In this document: in pieces, positions 12,088-23,137 of the stretch | Layout: each line of letters opens with the position of its first letter | Position numbering within the stretch: position 1 is the stretch's first letter | From: Astrothelium macrocarpum | Taxonomy: Eukaryota > Ascomycota > Dothideomycetes > Trypetheliales > Trypetheliaceae | Direction: 5' to 3' | DNA length: 64,000 nt | NCBI GenBank assembly: GCA_021030915.1 | Contig: JAGEMR010000088.1 | Span: forward strand, 62,001-126,000 | Notes under the pieces: generated by a model | What the model saw: only the letters and a program-made list of their open reading frames with translations | What the model was told of the DNA's origin: nothing | The model's database searches: none | Made by a program: the position numbers and the translations under genes

Positions 12088-15054
12088 TCACAACCCCCTC
12101 CCCTCCTCCGCACCAACAGCCGGCCACGCATAATCCACATAATCCAGATTCCTCCCCAAGTCCTCGACCCAACTATTCATCGTCATATCCATACTCTCCT
12201 CAAACCCGCTTCCCCAATTACCATACAACGAATCCATCAGTCCCGGCGGGAACTGCAACTGCCCCGGATCCATCCCGCCCTGCTGGGACGGCGGCGCCGG
12301 CATCAGCCCGGGGTCGAGCGGCAGGCTACTCGGCAGCGACGTGGGCGCGGAGAAGCCGCCGAAACCGGCGCTGGCGCTGCTGGAGCTGGGCCATTGCGGC
12401 TGCGGCTCGGATGGCCAGGAGGTCTGGGGGCGCGAGGGCGGCGGCGGCATGGTGTTGCTGGTGGAGTACGGGCTGGCGGCTGTGGAGGAGGTCGCGGTGG
12501 TGGTGGAGGGGGCGCGGTGCGAGGGTTGGTCGGCGGGGGAGGGAGAGGAGGATGTGGCGACGGAGGAGAGGAGTTGGAGGGCGGAATTGGCGTAAGGGGA
12601 TGGTTGTTGCTGCTGCTGCTGCTGTGGCTGGGCGGCGCCGTTGTTGTTGGCGGTGGGGCGGAGAGACTCTGAGCCATTGGCTGATGCCGAGGTTGAGTAG
12701 CCGTCTTTGTGCTTGTGGTACCATTCGGCGAGCTTGCCGAGGATGAAGAGCGATTTGGCGTAGGGTCGGTAGGTCTCAGAGGCGGAGATGGGGCGGATTT
12801 GGGCGTCGACGCGGTCGAGGAATTCGTCGATGCGGAGACGTTTGGGGTCGATGAGCTTGCCGATTTCGGATTCGGGGTCCGTTGCGGCGAAGTAGAGTTT
12901 GAGGAGGATGACGAAGGCGTAGACGATGCGGACAAAGTAGAGGAACATGGGGAGGTTTCGGATGGTTTCCCACTCCACGCCACAGTACGTTTCCAAGACG
13001 CCGATTGCGGCGTTTTGGCATTCGGTAATGGCATTGATTTGAGTTGGAGTGAGTTTATCGCCTGGCTTCAATGATCCTCTGAGAGATTCTTCCGTGACAG
13101 GAACGCGAAAATCGTCAATGTTGTGATTGACATGCATTACAATCTCGTGCATGTATAGATTGCAGACATGATAAGAGAGCTCCAAAGCAACAGAGTTCAT
13201 CTCTTTCGTATGCTGACGACGCCATACTTTTAGTTCTCGCTCGAACTCGTTGATTTGATATTTGACCTTTTGATCATTGATACTGATTTGAGCGGATGGA
13301 TCATTCATGCCAAACTCAACACCAATCGTCTCAGAAATGTGCTGGATTTTGATATATGCACAAAGCAGAGGATCGGTAGGTGCCGCATCTTTTGACGCCT
13401 CGAGAATTTCGATGCATTGTTCGAGGTAGTTGTCCCACTTAAGAAGATTGGGCCGACGGAGTATCATAGACGTGCTGTGCGTGATTAGCATTGTATATGA
13501 CCTTGTCCTGTTGGATCTACTTACCTAGCACAAAGGAAATAGCAGCCAAGCCATGCCCGACGTGACTCAATTGTCTCCGAATTCGGGTAGGTAATACGAC
13601 GGTATTGGGGATTTCGAGTTCTCGAAACACTCTGCGGTCTTCCAAGGCCCAGGTCAATGGCCATGACCGCAGCGAGATGAATCAGTTGGTAGTAGTTGGT
13701 CATATCCGTCCTGGGAGGTGGCTTGAACCAGAAGCATGTTATTTGAATTGCTTGGACCAGTTCGAGCGACTTTTCACCCTTCATTATAACATCCACAGCA
13801 ACAGTATGAATGAGCTCTTCTGTGAGCTCAGCCTGTCTTTCATACGGCAAGATGCCGATACAGCCCGCATTGAGGACGGACAAGAATAGGATTGGCTTCT
13901 GGGTGCGTATTTCATCAAAAGATGTGTCATCTGAAAAGACAACAACCGGCACTTGTGGAGACATCTCTTTCTGATATTTGGTGAAAATACGCTCCTGATT
14001 CTCGCGATCAACAAGCTGATCAATGCGCTGAATGGCGACAACTTGATCCTGTGCCTTTTCGCCTTGGAGGAAAGGCACATTTGGGCCTGGATAATGGGGA
14101 CTTGTTTCAGCTTCGTTCACTGTTGTCCTGGTAGAAAAGACTGGATCTATGGCTTGTTGTAGCGAATTTGCCGACTGCCCATAAGGACTTGGCTGGATGG
14201 GTTCAGTAGTTCCTGGCTCGCCTTGGAAACCATCGTCAGTGCGTCGGCGTTTCTGACCTCGTGTTTGATCATTGGGAGAGCGATAATATCTTTCCGAATC
14301 AGCAAATCCTCCCGGAAAATCGCCAGGAACAATCTGGTCTGCGCGTTTGCCTTGACCTTGAGCTTGAAGACTTGCGGTCAGGGCATCAATCTTCTTTTCC
14401 AATTCTGCCACACGCGAGTCTGCTTTGCGCGTTCTTTTTCGAGTGGCCTCTGATATAATGCATTGTCGTCCTGCCTTCTTGCAACGTTTGCATGATTCTC
14501 CTGGAACATCTTGGTCGCATCGGACCTTTAGACTACGGCACGAGTCGCATGCGCGTGGACGTTTGGAATCTGCAGGACTATCACCGGCCGCGCTGTTTAG
14601 TGTTAGCTTGGAGATGTCATATCGAAGCGCACGAAACGTCTGCTAAAGCTCGGACAGTAAATCAATCATCGCAGACATCTACTCTAATGCATCTCAGAGA
14701 TGGAGTACAGCCATGGCGAGCCTTGTCGTTGAAATAGGGTATTGAATGACGGCATCAATTCTACATTGAAGCTTACCTGTTTGCGTCGCTATGACTGCCT
14801 GGCGAAGTGGCGTATGCGGTTGGAGGTCCTTGTCCATGCGCACTATCAACACTGGTATTTGTACCACCGGTCGGATGATCCTGAACAGTGCTGCTGTCGC
14901 TGGGATAAGTAGAGTAGTAGGGATGCGAGGAAGATTGCTGGTAACTGGAAATTGGTTAGGCCAGCCATGGAACGGAGAAATGGGGATTGGCCTACTTCGA
15001 GGTGGCGGAGACTGGGTCTCCGGCCAAACGAGGGTCAATCTGAGGGTCGGCCAT
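12088..15054 (-). CDS. Zn2Cys6 transcription factor with fungal_trans domain
   Basis: Four exons (15054-14996, 14944-14777, 14592-13525, 13474-12088) give 893 residues. The zinc cluster reads CDSCRSLKVRC then CKRCKKAGRQC (spacing 2-6-8-2-6), followed by a basic stretch and a short coiled-coil linker (VAELEKKIDALTASL). The middle regulatory domain contains the fungal_trans segment YYQLIHLAAVMAIDLGLG and RRAWLGCYFLCASTSMILRRPN. The C-terminal quarter is low complexity with a seven-glutamine run and Ser/Pro-rich sequence, and is far more GC-rich than the rest. It should act in the nucleus as a DNA-binding activator or repressor recognising CGG triplets. The target genes are unknown. It is not close enough to the 21-34 kb cluster to be assumed its regulator. 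Confidence 0.9.
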
Positions 15055-16903
15055 GATGAACACTGACGGTGTAAATGCTGATTGAGGTTCTTGTCGGTGG
15101 TTGATAAACTCCGTCTGGCCGGCAAGTCGGTGGTTTCGGTCGAGTCGGTCAAATCGGATGGAGTGTTGTGGAAATTCCACGCTGCCACCCACGTGACTGC
15201 ACGGCTCCATACCAAATCCCGTCTCCGACGCGTATCCGTAGTGCGAACGCGTGTCCCCCAATCTGTCAGGCATGTATTCTATCTCCATTTATTCTCGCAA
15301 TGGTAGAATTATCGTAGAAGCAACCCTTCTCAGGAAAGAGAAGAAAGTAAAAAGGGAAGAACATCAATTCACGCGGAAAAGGCGACGTTATTGAGGCCGA
15401 ACATCTATCACACCAACCCATAGAGCCCTTGTACAGGATTCGTAATACGAATATAAGTGATGCGGACTTTCGTGAGTCACAGGCTACGCCGAGCTGCAAG
15501 TATTGCTTGCTTTGCTGTGTTTGAATGATGTGCATGTAGGGCGGTTATTGGACATCACCTCCCAGGAAAGCTTCTTCCCAAACAGCAACTTTCGCTAGAA
15601 ACCCGGCCACTTTAAGGTTCGCATTCTCTACATGACTCGGTGCGAATTTTCGCATTTAGGATGATGGCTGAGACCAACACGCATGCACTTTATGCGAATT
15701 GGCATGCGAGAATACACTTTGGCCCCTATAAGCCTTCTATTCTGCTTACGAAGCGGACCATCGTCAATTGCCTATTTCGTTCTACTGCTCACCCTCTGCA
15801 CCATACTCCTGTCGATCATTCCTAATTTCGTGTCCGTTGGAGTGCGCGCCTTGTTTTCACTCATGTCTAAAATGATTCTTTGCAAGCTTCCTTTTGTCGC
15901 ACCATCCAGTTGCATTCTAGCCTCCACAACTTACTCGTCTAGTCTTTCAGTCTGAATACACTGATCTCGACACGGCTAAGTCGATGCCAGGCTTTCCATG
16001 CTAGTCCATATTCTAGGATGCTTGACGCCCAGCGCTCGCCGCGGACTTCCGTTGAGTACACAATTCATTGCTCAGGCCCCCTTTGATGAACCTTGATTCT
16101 GATACATCAATGTTAAATTGCCCACGTTGGCTTACATATCTGCACATCCGACAAAGTTGTGCTCCGAAGCTCATACTCGTCTACTTTGAATCACTGCCAT
16201 TGACTTGAAAGAACACTAGGTATGATATGTAATGGCAGAGTGAAGGCATGCGATTGGATGTCTTGATTGATGTAGCCTAGGCACTGGTGGCACTATCTGG
16301 AGAGATATGAGCTAAATAACCCAGTAACACAACCCTGTCTTCAGCTCCTTCCGCAACACTACCTTAAGGCTTGCCATTCTGTCCGATGCTTCTTCATCTC
16401 AAACACCAGCCATCTGATGCCTTGAATGTTTCCCACGAGCGTTTCGAAATCGGGTATTGTTTCAAATGTCACGTCGACCTCCCATGTACTTCAAGTTGTC
16501 AAAATCATCTTGAATGTGTTAGACTTCGAGTGAACAACCAACCAACTTGGAAAGAGGGCCGCTGTCGCAAGGACGGACATCGGGCCAGGGCACGCGATTA
16601 GAAACCTCCGAGAGACCTTGTTGGCATCGGCGAGCCGCTACCGCAAGGCATACCACTGTCAGGATGCCAATTTGGATTGAGACGGACGACACTCGGATGA
16701 AAAATACCGCATCCCAGCTTCATGCCCAAAGTTTCGAGATCGACCATCCTTGAGACATACTCACTTGCCTCCTCGATTCGAGCCGTCTACAGATCTTCCT
16801 GCCACCAATAACGACTGATTCGGGGATTGATGAAAGATTCTGCTCATTTTCTCCCGGTCACTTTCCTTTGATCAAGGTACCTGCAGGTTTCCAGGGCACC
16901 CAT
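15055..16903. other. Intergenic, nothing recognised
   Basis: About 1.85 kb between the regulator's promoter and the 3' end of the secreted protein gene. Only short frames without motif or splice support occur. Confidence 0.5.
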
Positions 16904-18332
16904 TCATGTGTAGAGAACCCATCCTTTGACAGTTACCGGTTTCGCAGTGCCTGTCTTCAAATTAAAGTCGTAGTGGTGAGTGTTCTCGTAAGAGTTGAGG
17001 AAACTGAAAACCCAGCAATCGTTACAGTACTGAGGTTCGCCTATGACAGAATTGTTTCTATCCTTTGCTATAATCTCCATTTCACTAGCCCACATCGGTT
17101 GTTCGTCGTGGGATGAAGTCAAGCTAATCCGCACTTCCGAGCCCGCCCATGGGCTGCTACCGGGAGTCGAAGAAGAGATTGATGAACGATGTGGAGCCAT
17201 ACTGTCGCTTTCCGAATGACTTGGAGCTGAAAGGGTACTGGCCAAGCAGCCAAAATATTCACCACTGTCTTCTGAATCATTTGGAGATACACTGTCAGTT
17301 TCTGAATGATTTAAAGCTTCGAAGTCACTTTCTGAATGGTCTGAAGCTGTCTGGTCACTTCCTGTATGGTCTGAAGCCGTCTGGCCACTTCCTGAATGGT
17401 CTGAAGCTATCTGACTACTTCCTGAATGGTCTGAAGCTTCAATGCCACTTCCTGAATGGTCTGAAGCTATCTGGCTACTGCCTGAATGGTCTGAAGCTAT
17501 CTGGCTACTTCCTGAATGGTCCGAAGCTATCTGGCTACTTTCTGAATGGTCCGAAGCTGTCTGACCACTTCTTGAATGGTCTGAAGCTGTATGGCCACTT
17601 TCTAAATAGTCTAAAGCTGTCTGGCTACTTCCTGGATGGTCTGAAGCTGTCTGGCCACTTCCTGAATTATTTTGCGCCGAACTGCCAACGCCGAAATGGC
17701 CTGGAACCGTATCGTCACTTTCTGAAGAACGGCAACTTTCGGGACTTATCACAAAGTGTGATAGTTCAGTATGGGCGGTTATTACAAAGGATTCCCCAGA
17801 AACACAAAAAGCTACCTGAAGACCATGGCTGTCTAGTATCCTCGGAGCGTCCTGGCATGTTTCATCCGGCGCACAAAAGCCGCTAGCGAGATCTATAGGA
17901 AGACGACCTGGTAAGTAAAAGCGGTTAAAGTTGAACTGTGAGTTGACTTGGCAATAGATATCAAACGCTCTTGTATCGTTCTCCAATCCATAGCATTCTG
18001 ATTTATGGAAGTACCTGTAGTCTTCGTGCATCCCTTCCCACGGGCATTGATATATAGGCCTTGCTCGACGGAATCTCTTGGAAGGTCTTGGATGGGCTAG
18101 CGAAGAATCACGCGGAGCAAATTGAGCAGAAGTAGATTGGCCTTGCAACGTAATATTGACATTTCTGATCAATGAAATTCTCATTAACGCACTATTTTGC
18201 TAGATGCTGCAGAAAAACTCACTGAAAAAACTTGAAAGTAACATTATCTCCTCTTGGTCGAGTGTTATTGATACTTGCTGCGATCAAAAGATTGGCTTTC
18301 AATAAGATGGGATAAACAATCCAAAATTTCAT
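16904..18332 (-). CDS. Secreted eight-cysteine protein with a decapeptide repeat insertion
   Basis: Two exons (18332-18223 and 18164-16904, 58-bp intron with GTGAGT donor) encode 456 residues. The start was chosen because exon 1 supplies a signal-peptide-like N-terminus (MKFWIVYPILLKANLLIAA). The first half contains cysteines in the contexts YQCPW, SECYG, IYCQV, FCAPDETC and AFCVSGESFV. Near the C-terminus comes YCNDC. The same eight positions occur in the protein at 40862-40083, so the two are paralogs, probably with four disulfides. This copy also carries 12-13 tandem copies of a ten-residue unit like SGSSQIASDH between the cysteine-rich parts. The repeat is Ser/Asp/His-rich and likely disordered. 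Function is unknown. Secretion and rapid repeat variation would suit a surface or host-interaction protein, but that is inference. Confidence 0.7.
17285..17664. repeat. 30-bp coding minisatellite, about 12-13 units
   Basis: On the plus strand the unit resembles CTGAATGGTCTGAAGCTATC plus ten further bases, repeated head to tail with a few substitutions per copy and no length changes. The period of 30 bp keeps the frame of the secreted-protein gene and encodes decapeptides such as SGSGQTASDH. Edge units are more diverged (for example SESDFEALNH), which is usual for arrays growing by unequal exchange in the middle. Confidence 0.9.
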
Positions 18333-18839
18333 GTTGGAGTGGAGCAAAACCTCAAAACATTCAATACGGAACGTAAGAAACTATGATTCTCATGTGGGTA
18401 TTTAAATACAAATGTGTGTTTATATGGCTTAGCGGGTAGAATCCTGCTACGTGTGTTCAATGATTTCGTCATTCGGTTCCATGTTGGTGGTAAAACGGAA
18501 GAAAGGAACAAATACCTGGGATAACTGATTTCAATCTCCCAACGATAGGGTTCCTCAAGTATGGTCGAAGCGTCTCGCTGATTAAAGGATGTAAAGATCA
18601 GCTGTTTCACAAGTACTTTGGTAGCGAGCTCAAGATCGGTGTGTCCGTTAGCTGACACGTGTGGATTGGCCTATACGTGTATTGACTACGGATCGAATAA
18701 CATCTTGTCGTGTGCTTAAGATTTGGAGCGTAATTGACGTATACATGATTCGACTGCTAGGCATGATATCGTTGACACCTGTACGGAGCGAGGAGGTGTA
18801 AGGTAAGGTACGTAGAGGTACCTAGGATAGTGAGTCTTC
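18333..18839. other. Promoter-side spacer before the transposon
   Basis: Upstream of the secreted-protein start. A 109-codon minus-strand frame (18658-18329) has no recognisable motif and ends inside that gene's 5' region, so I do not call it. Confidence 0.45.
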
Positions 18840-18841
18840 TA

Positions 18842-18883
18842 GGAGTGCGCCCCAGGTCCCGCACAGCCCTAGGTCGCGCACAC
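18842..18883 (+). repeat. Left terminal inverted repeat (42 bp)
   Basis: Perfect reverse complement of 20969-21010. Similarity continues for about five more bases (TCGAA) after a one-base offset. Confidence 0.95.
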
Positions 18884-18933
18884 CTCGAAATTTGATCCAC
18901 CAGTTGATTTCAATAATTAATTACTCCACCAAT

Positions 18934-20846
18934 ATGGATCCAATGGAGGCAGCATTTGAAGCAGCGAATATTCTGAAAGTTTCTAATTATTCTCAGATAG
19001 TGAAATTATACGGAATCGAACGTTCAATATTATCGCGTCGCCATAGAGGCATTATTAATAATAAATCTGAAATTTATCAAAATAGATTAGTCAAATTTTT
19101 AAAATATCAGTAATTTATTCTAATTCAATGAATAAATATATTTACGATCCGTGATATTCTATTTATTATTTGAATGATATAAAATTTTATTATTAAAATC
19201 AATAAAAAGGATATTGAAAAGAATTGAACGTATCATTTTATATATAATTATAAAAAAGAATTAAAATCAATATTTTTTATATCTTTTGATTTTCAATAAA
19301 AAAGAATAGATAATTATAAACAATTTCAATTTTATTTTAATATGATATTTGTTATTCAAAAATATTATTATATTATTAATATTTTATTAGATAAATTCAA
19401 AAATTATAGAATATTGAATCATTTTATATAATATATGAAATATGAATGAAAAAGATTTCGTTATAAATTAAATTTTAAAATATTATCGTATATTTGATAG
19501 AATAATTTATAAATGAAATTTTTTAAAAAAATCAGATTCAGATAATTTTTATTCATGAATTATTATTTTCATCATCATATTAATGACTGATGAAATATTA
19601 TTTTTTTTTATTATTTATAATATTCAATTTAATTTTATATAAAATTCATAATTTCAAAATATGAATCCAATTATTTATAATTATAATTTCGTATATTTTT
19701 TATTAAATTGAATAAATGATAAAATTAGATATAATTGATTTATTAAAATTTTCAAAAAAAATATCAGAAATAGAATAAATAATAATTTTAAATGGAAATT
19801 ATTTATAATCAATGATTATGAATTTCATTTTATTATAAAATTCTTCAATTTTTATCATAAATAATATATTTTTATTATTATTTATTTTTTTTATTTTATA
19901 TATTGATTTCAGCTGTTAAATATGAATTTATTCAAATTTTTGATGGAATATTATAATATCGAATTAAATGACTGATTTTAGTATTTTTTTATTATATTAT
20001 CATTTAATAAAATTGATTTTTTTTTATTATTTTAAATAATATTCGAAAAAATATTTATAATGAAAAATATTATTAATAAATGATTCAAAATAAATTTTTA
20101 TTCATTTAATTCATTTTAAATATTCGATTAATTTAATATATATCAGATCAAATTATATTCAGAATAATTTTCAAATTCAGATTTTTTAAATTGAATCAAT
20201 ATAAAATAATGAAAATGATTTTATAAAAAATTTGATCCCAAATTAGATATAATAAAATGAAAAAAAATGAATATATAAAAAATATTTATTTTAAAATAAA
20301 ATATAAATATTTTTTTTTTTTAAAATAAAAAATTTGGATTTTAAAAAAATATTTAAAAATTAAAAAAAATGATCAAATAAAAAAAAATAATTAGATATAT
20401 TTGAAAAATATAATAATTCAAAATTTTATAATTCCAAAAAAATTATTCATATTCGAAAATTAGAATAATAATAAAAGAAGATAGAAGAATTTCAAATTCA
20501 ATAAAAGAAAATTTGTAAAATTTAATAATAAATTAATAAATAAATGAAAATTGAATTATAAATATAATAAAAACGTAATCGTGAAAAAATTCAATAATAA
20601 TGGAAGAAGATATAGATTATTCAAAAATAGCGGAAATAGAAGATTATTGAATAATGAATAGCGAATAAATAATTATAAACTGAATCTCGTGAAAATAAAT
20701 AGAATTAGTCAAATCAACGGAAAATATCTAAAAATATTCGAATTATTATGCGGGTGGATAAGGAGATTATAAGTGAGACAGAAGTATCTTTTGATCAAAC
20801 TCGTCCGAGAAGGTCAAAACGAATACCACAACGTTTTTTAAATTAA
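18934..20846 (+). pseudogene. Decayed Fot1/pogo transposase
   Basis: The ATG at 18934 opens 59 codons (MDPMEAAFEAANILKVSNYS...) ending at 19113. They match the N-terminal psq-type helix-turn-helix of pogo/Fot1 transposases, including the LYGIERSILSRRHRG recognition-helix region. After this the frame is destroyed by stops in very A/T-rich sequence. Near the other end, in the same direction, SFDQTRPRRSKRIPQRF precedes a TAA at 20844-20846 and looks like the basic C-terminus. Total span of about 1.9 kb suits a DDE transposase of 550-640 residues. No DDE triad can be read. Confidence 0.75.
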
Positions 20847-20968
20847 AAAAAATAACTCATTCAAAGTCTATAAATTTGTACTATTTATCCATTTAAATAA
20901 AATTACATAATTCGATATTATTATTGAGATAATTGGGTTCGAATGCTTGGTGTTGAGAATTGATTCGA

Positions 20969-21010
20969 GTGTGCGCGACCTAGGGCTGTGCGGGACCTGG
21001 GGCGCACTCC
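20969..21010 (-). repeat. Right terminal inverted repeat (42 bp)
   Basis: Perfect reverse complement of 18842-18883, ending GGCGCACTCC directly before TA. Confidence 0.95.
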
Positions 21011-21012
21011 TA

Positions 21013-21483
21013 GTTGCCAAAGTTTTGTCCATTTAAGTAGGAGTGCTATTCAACGCATCCTAAAGAGTTCTTGCCCGGTCGACAGCCGAGCTGCCACTGG
21101 ACTCTAACACGCCTGGATGTTATGACGCCGAAAACCCGAGTTGCTGATACAGGTGTGGATGGGTGATGCGATGACCTCACGAGAGGAAATGGGATGGCTG
21201 GAAGAAATGCTGGGTAAGATTCAAAGTGATGATACCCTTCTACTGGACGTCTCGCTCCTGGCGCCTTGGCGAGGTCGTCCTTATTTTCTGTTTCTTCCCT
21301 TTCCACAATATCGGCGATGACGATTTTGCAATCGACACATGTCTTCAAGAGACATACATTCTTACATGCAAACAGATCCAACCAAATAGCTCACGCAATC
21401 GCAATGACTCCACCCAACCTCCGCTACTCCCCAGACCACGCTCGCCTCCACCGCCCAAAACAACAACAACCCACCCATCCCAC
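21013..21483. other. Spacer between transposon and the oxygenase stop codon
   Basis: 3' flank of the minus-strand oxygenase gene. No supported gene. The overlapping plus-strand frame is Pro/Arg-rich antisense of the oxygenase. Confidence 0.5.
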
Positions 21484-22447
21484 CTACGCCCCCTCCGCCG
21501 GCCTCAAATAATACAACACACAATACCTTTCCCCCGCCCCCGGCACCGGCTGCCCGACACGATGCAAACACGACCTCAGTCTCCCCTCCGAAAACCTCTG
21601 CAGCGCATCCGCAACATTCACAATCGCACACCCCGGCCTCGGCTCCACAAACGCCCACTCCCCCTCCGCCAGCGCCAGCTCCGTGGTGTAGTCGGCGCAG
21701 AACAGCAATGTCAGGGTGCCGCCATCGGTGTGCTCGGACGGCGGGACATCCGCGAGCGCCGCGCACCGCGGCACGGATTCCAGCTTCAGCCCGCACGCGC
21801 TGGGCTGTGAGGCGGTGTGGTGCTGGGCTTCGAAGGAGGCGGTGGGGGAGAGGCCCAGCGCGCGTGAGAGCGTGGAGAGTAGTGCGTGTGTGATGGTGTG
21901 CGAGGTGTGGAGGAAGGTGGTGATGGTTAGGGAGTGTGTGTGGAGTGCGGTGGGGAGGACGGGGTGGTTGGCGAGGAGCTCGTCGCGGGAGATCTGTGGG
22001 GTTAGTGGGTTCTTGTTGGCGTGCGTGTGGGGGAGCTTACTTCGAATGTTTCGGCATCGCCTTCGGGTTTGTATCTGTGATTTTGTTCAGCAAATGGTGT
22101 TCTATACGACGCGTGTGGGACGGAGGATGCTCTGACCCCCTTTCTTCCGATTCTCGAAAGTCCTTCATCTTCGTCTCTTCTGGCAGGTCGAAATAGGTTT
22201 TGGCGAGCTTGTACAGGACATCCAAAGACTGGAGATATTCCGGATTGTCTTGCAAGTCGAGATAGAAGAAACCCGGATTCTGGCAAGATTGCAACAGCTT
22301 TTGCACTTCTTGTTCATCACCTGCCTGGATCCGGGCATATGAAAGGGTATTGAGTGGGACTGTCTTGAAATGATGGCCATCGACCACTTGCTCCTGAACG
22401 TTCATGTTCAGAGCCGGTGGCTCGGTCTTCTGGAGTACTTCGGTCAT
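21484..22447 (-). CDS. 2-oxoglutarate/Fe(II)-dependent oxygenase (isopenicillin N synthase-like fold)
   Basis: Three exons (22447-22137, 22074-22041, 21993-21484) give 284 residues. The N-terminal DIOX_N part includes CQNPGFFYLDL and YFDLPEETKMKDF, then ERGYKPEGDAETFE across the introns. The C-terminal jelly roll has the iron ligands EHTDGG (His203, Asp205) and SCLHRV (His259), plus ERYCVLYYLRP, whose Arg272 sits where 2-oxoglutarate is normally held. All cofactor residues are present, so it should be active. It would hydroxylate, desaturate or otherwise oxidise a small substrate in the cytosol. It is shorter than most relatives (320-350 aa), with a compact central section. It is the leftmost gene of the candidate cluster and points away from it. 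The third exon is much more GC-rich than the first. Confidence 0.85.
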
Positions 22448-23137
22448 GGCTGACTTAGGGTGGCAGACAAGAGTGCTGTGCTTTCTAAGGAATATTTCTG
22501 TAAGTCCTCTTGTACTCTAAGGAGAAAATTGGATTTTAGACTAAGACGGAATGTATTAGTCTCATTGTTTGAGGCAAATTGCGGTGTGACTTCTGTGGCT
22601 TTGTCTACAGAGTTTTCATCCTCCAATATTGGCAATGAGCAGCAGTTGACGCTGAACATATGCCACTCCAACATAATGCATTAGCTAAGAGAATGCTACG
22701 TCAGGTTGGCAATTCTCCACATCGGTCTCACATTCGGGCTTGTATAGAGAATCTTCCGTCATTTGGATGCATTTACTGATCCTACCGGCGAAAATTTTTA
22801 GGTCGATCAAATAAGCAACATACCAGATCATCGCAGGACTTCAGCCGTGTCGAACCCTGCATATTACGAGCCTTGAGCTAAACTAGTGATTTTCATAATC
22901 CTAGTACGGAATATCATCATCTCGAGTTTGTGGTCATGATTCGTTTCTCCAAGATATTCGGTAACCCCTAGTGTCCAACATCAGTCGCCCTCAGTAAGGC
23001 TCCGTTCGTCTACTCGAACATTCTACCTGAAATCCGCTGGAATCTGGTCATTCATCCGTGTTGCACGAAAATTCATAGGCCATGATTATTGTCCACGATC
23101 ATGAGGTTTGCTTTCTACGTAAGTGTCTTGCTACCTA
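22448..23137. other. Intergenic within the candidate cluster
   Basis: Promoter of the oxygenase gene and 3' flank of the decarboxylase gene. No coding or RNA feature recognised. Confidence 0.5.

Larger units (their letters stand above)
18842..21010 (+). mobile_element. Complete Fot1/pogo-like Tc1-mariner element with TA duplication
   Basis: The element is 2169 bp, bounded by TA at 18840-18841 and 21011-21012. Its termini are perfect 42-bp inverted repeats beginning GGAGTGCGCCCCAGG. Size, TA target and repeat length fit the fungal Fot1/pogo branch of Tc1/mariner. The interior is strongly A/T, as expected after RIP, while both termini stay GC-rich and identical. A transposase remnant runs on the plus strand from 18934 to about 20846. 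The element lies between the secreted-protein gene and the 2-oxoglutarate oxygenase gene, at the left edge of the candidate biosynthetic cluster. Confidence 0.92.

Noticed and set aside
17285..17664. Regular repeats considered as a CRISPR-like array
   Set aside because: Units are directly contiguous with no spacers, lie inside a coding gene, and the genome is eukaryotic.
17149..17886. 245-codon plus-strand frame rich in LSGHFLNG repeats
   Set aside because: It is the antisense of the 30-bp minisatellite, which is open in several frames because its period is a multiple of three. The minus strand has the signal peptide, intron and cysteine pattern.
18410..18490. tRNA-like sequence (TGGCTTAGCGGGTAGA resembles an A box)
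   Set aside because: No B box of the form GGTTCGANTCC at the right distance, and the bases that would form the acceptor stem do not pair.
21484..22447. Naming the oxygenase as isopenicillin N synthase or a penicillin gene
   Set aside because: Only the shared fold and iron/2-oxoglutarate residues are present. Isopenicillin N synthase does not use 2-oxoglutarate, and no ACV synthetase is nearby.
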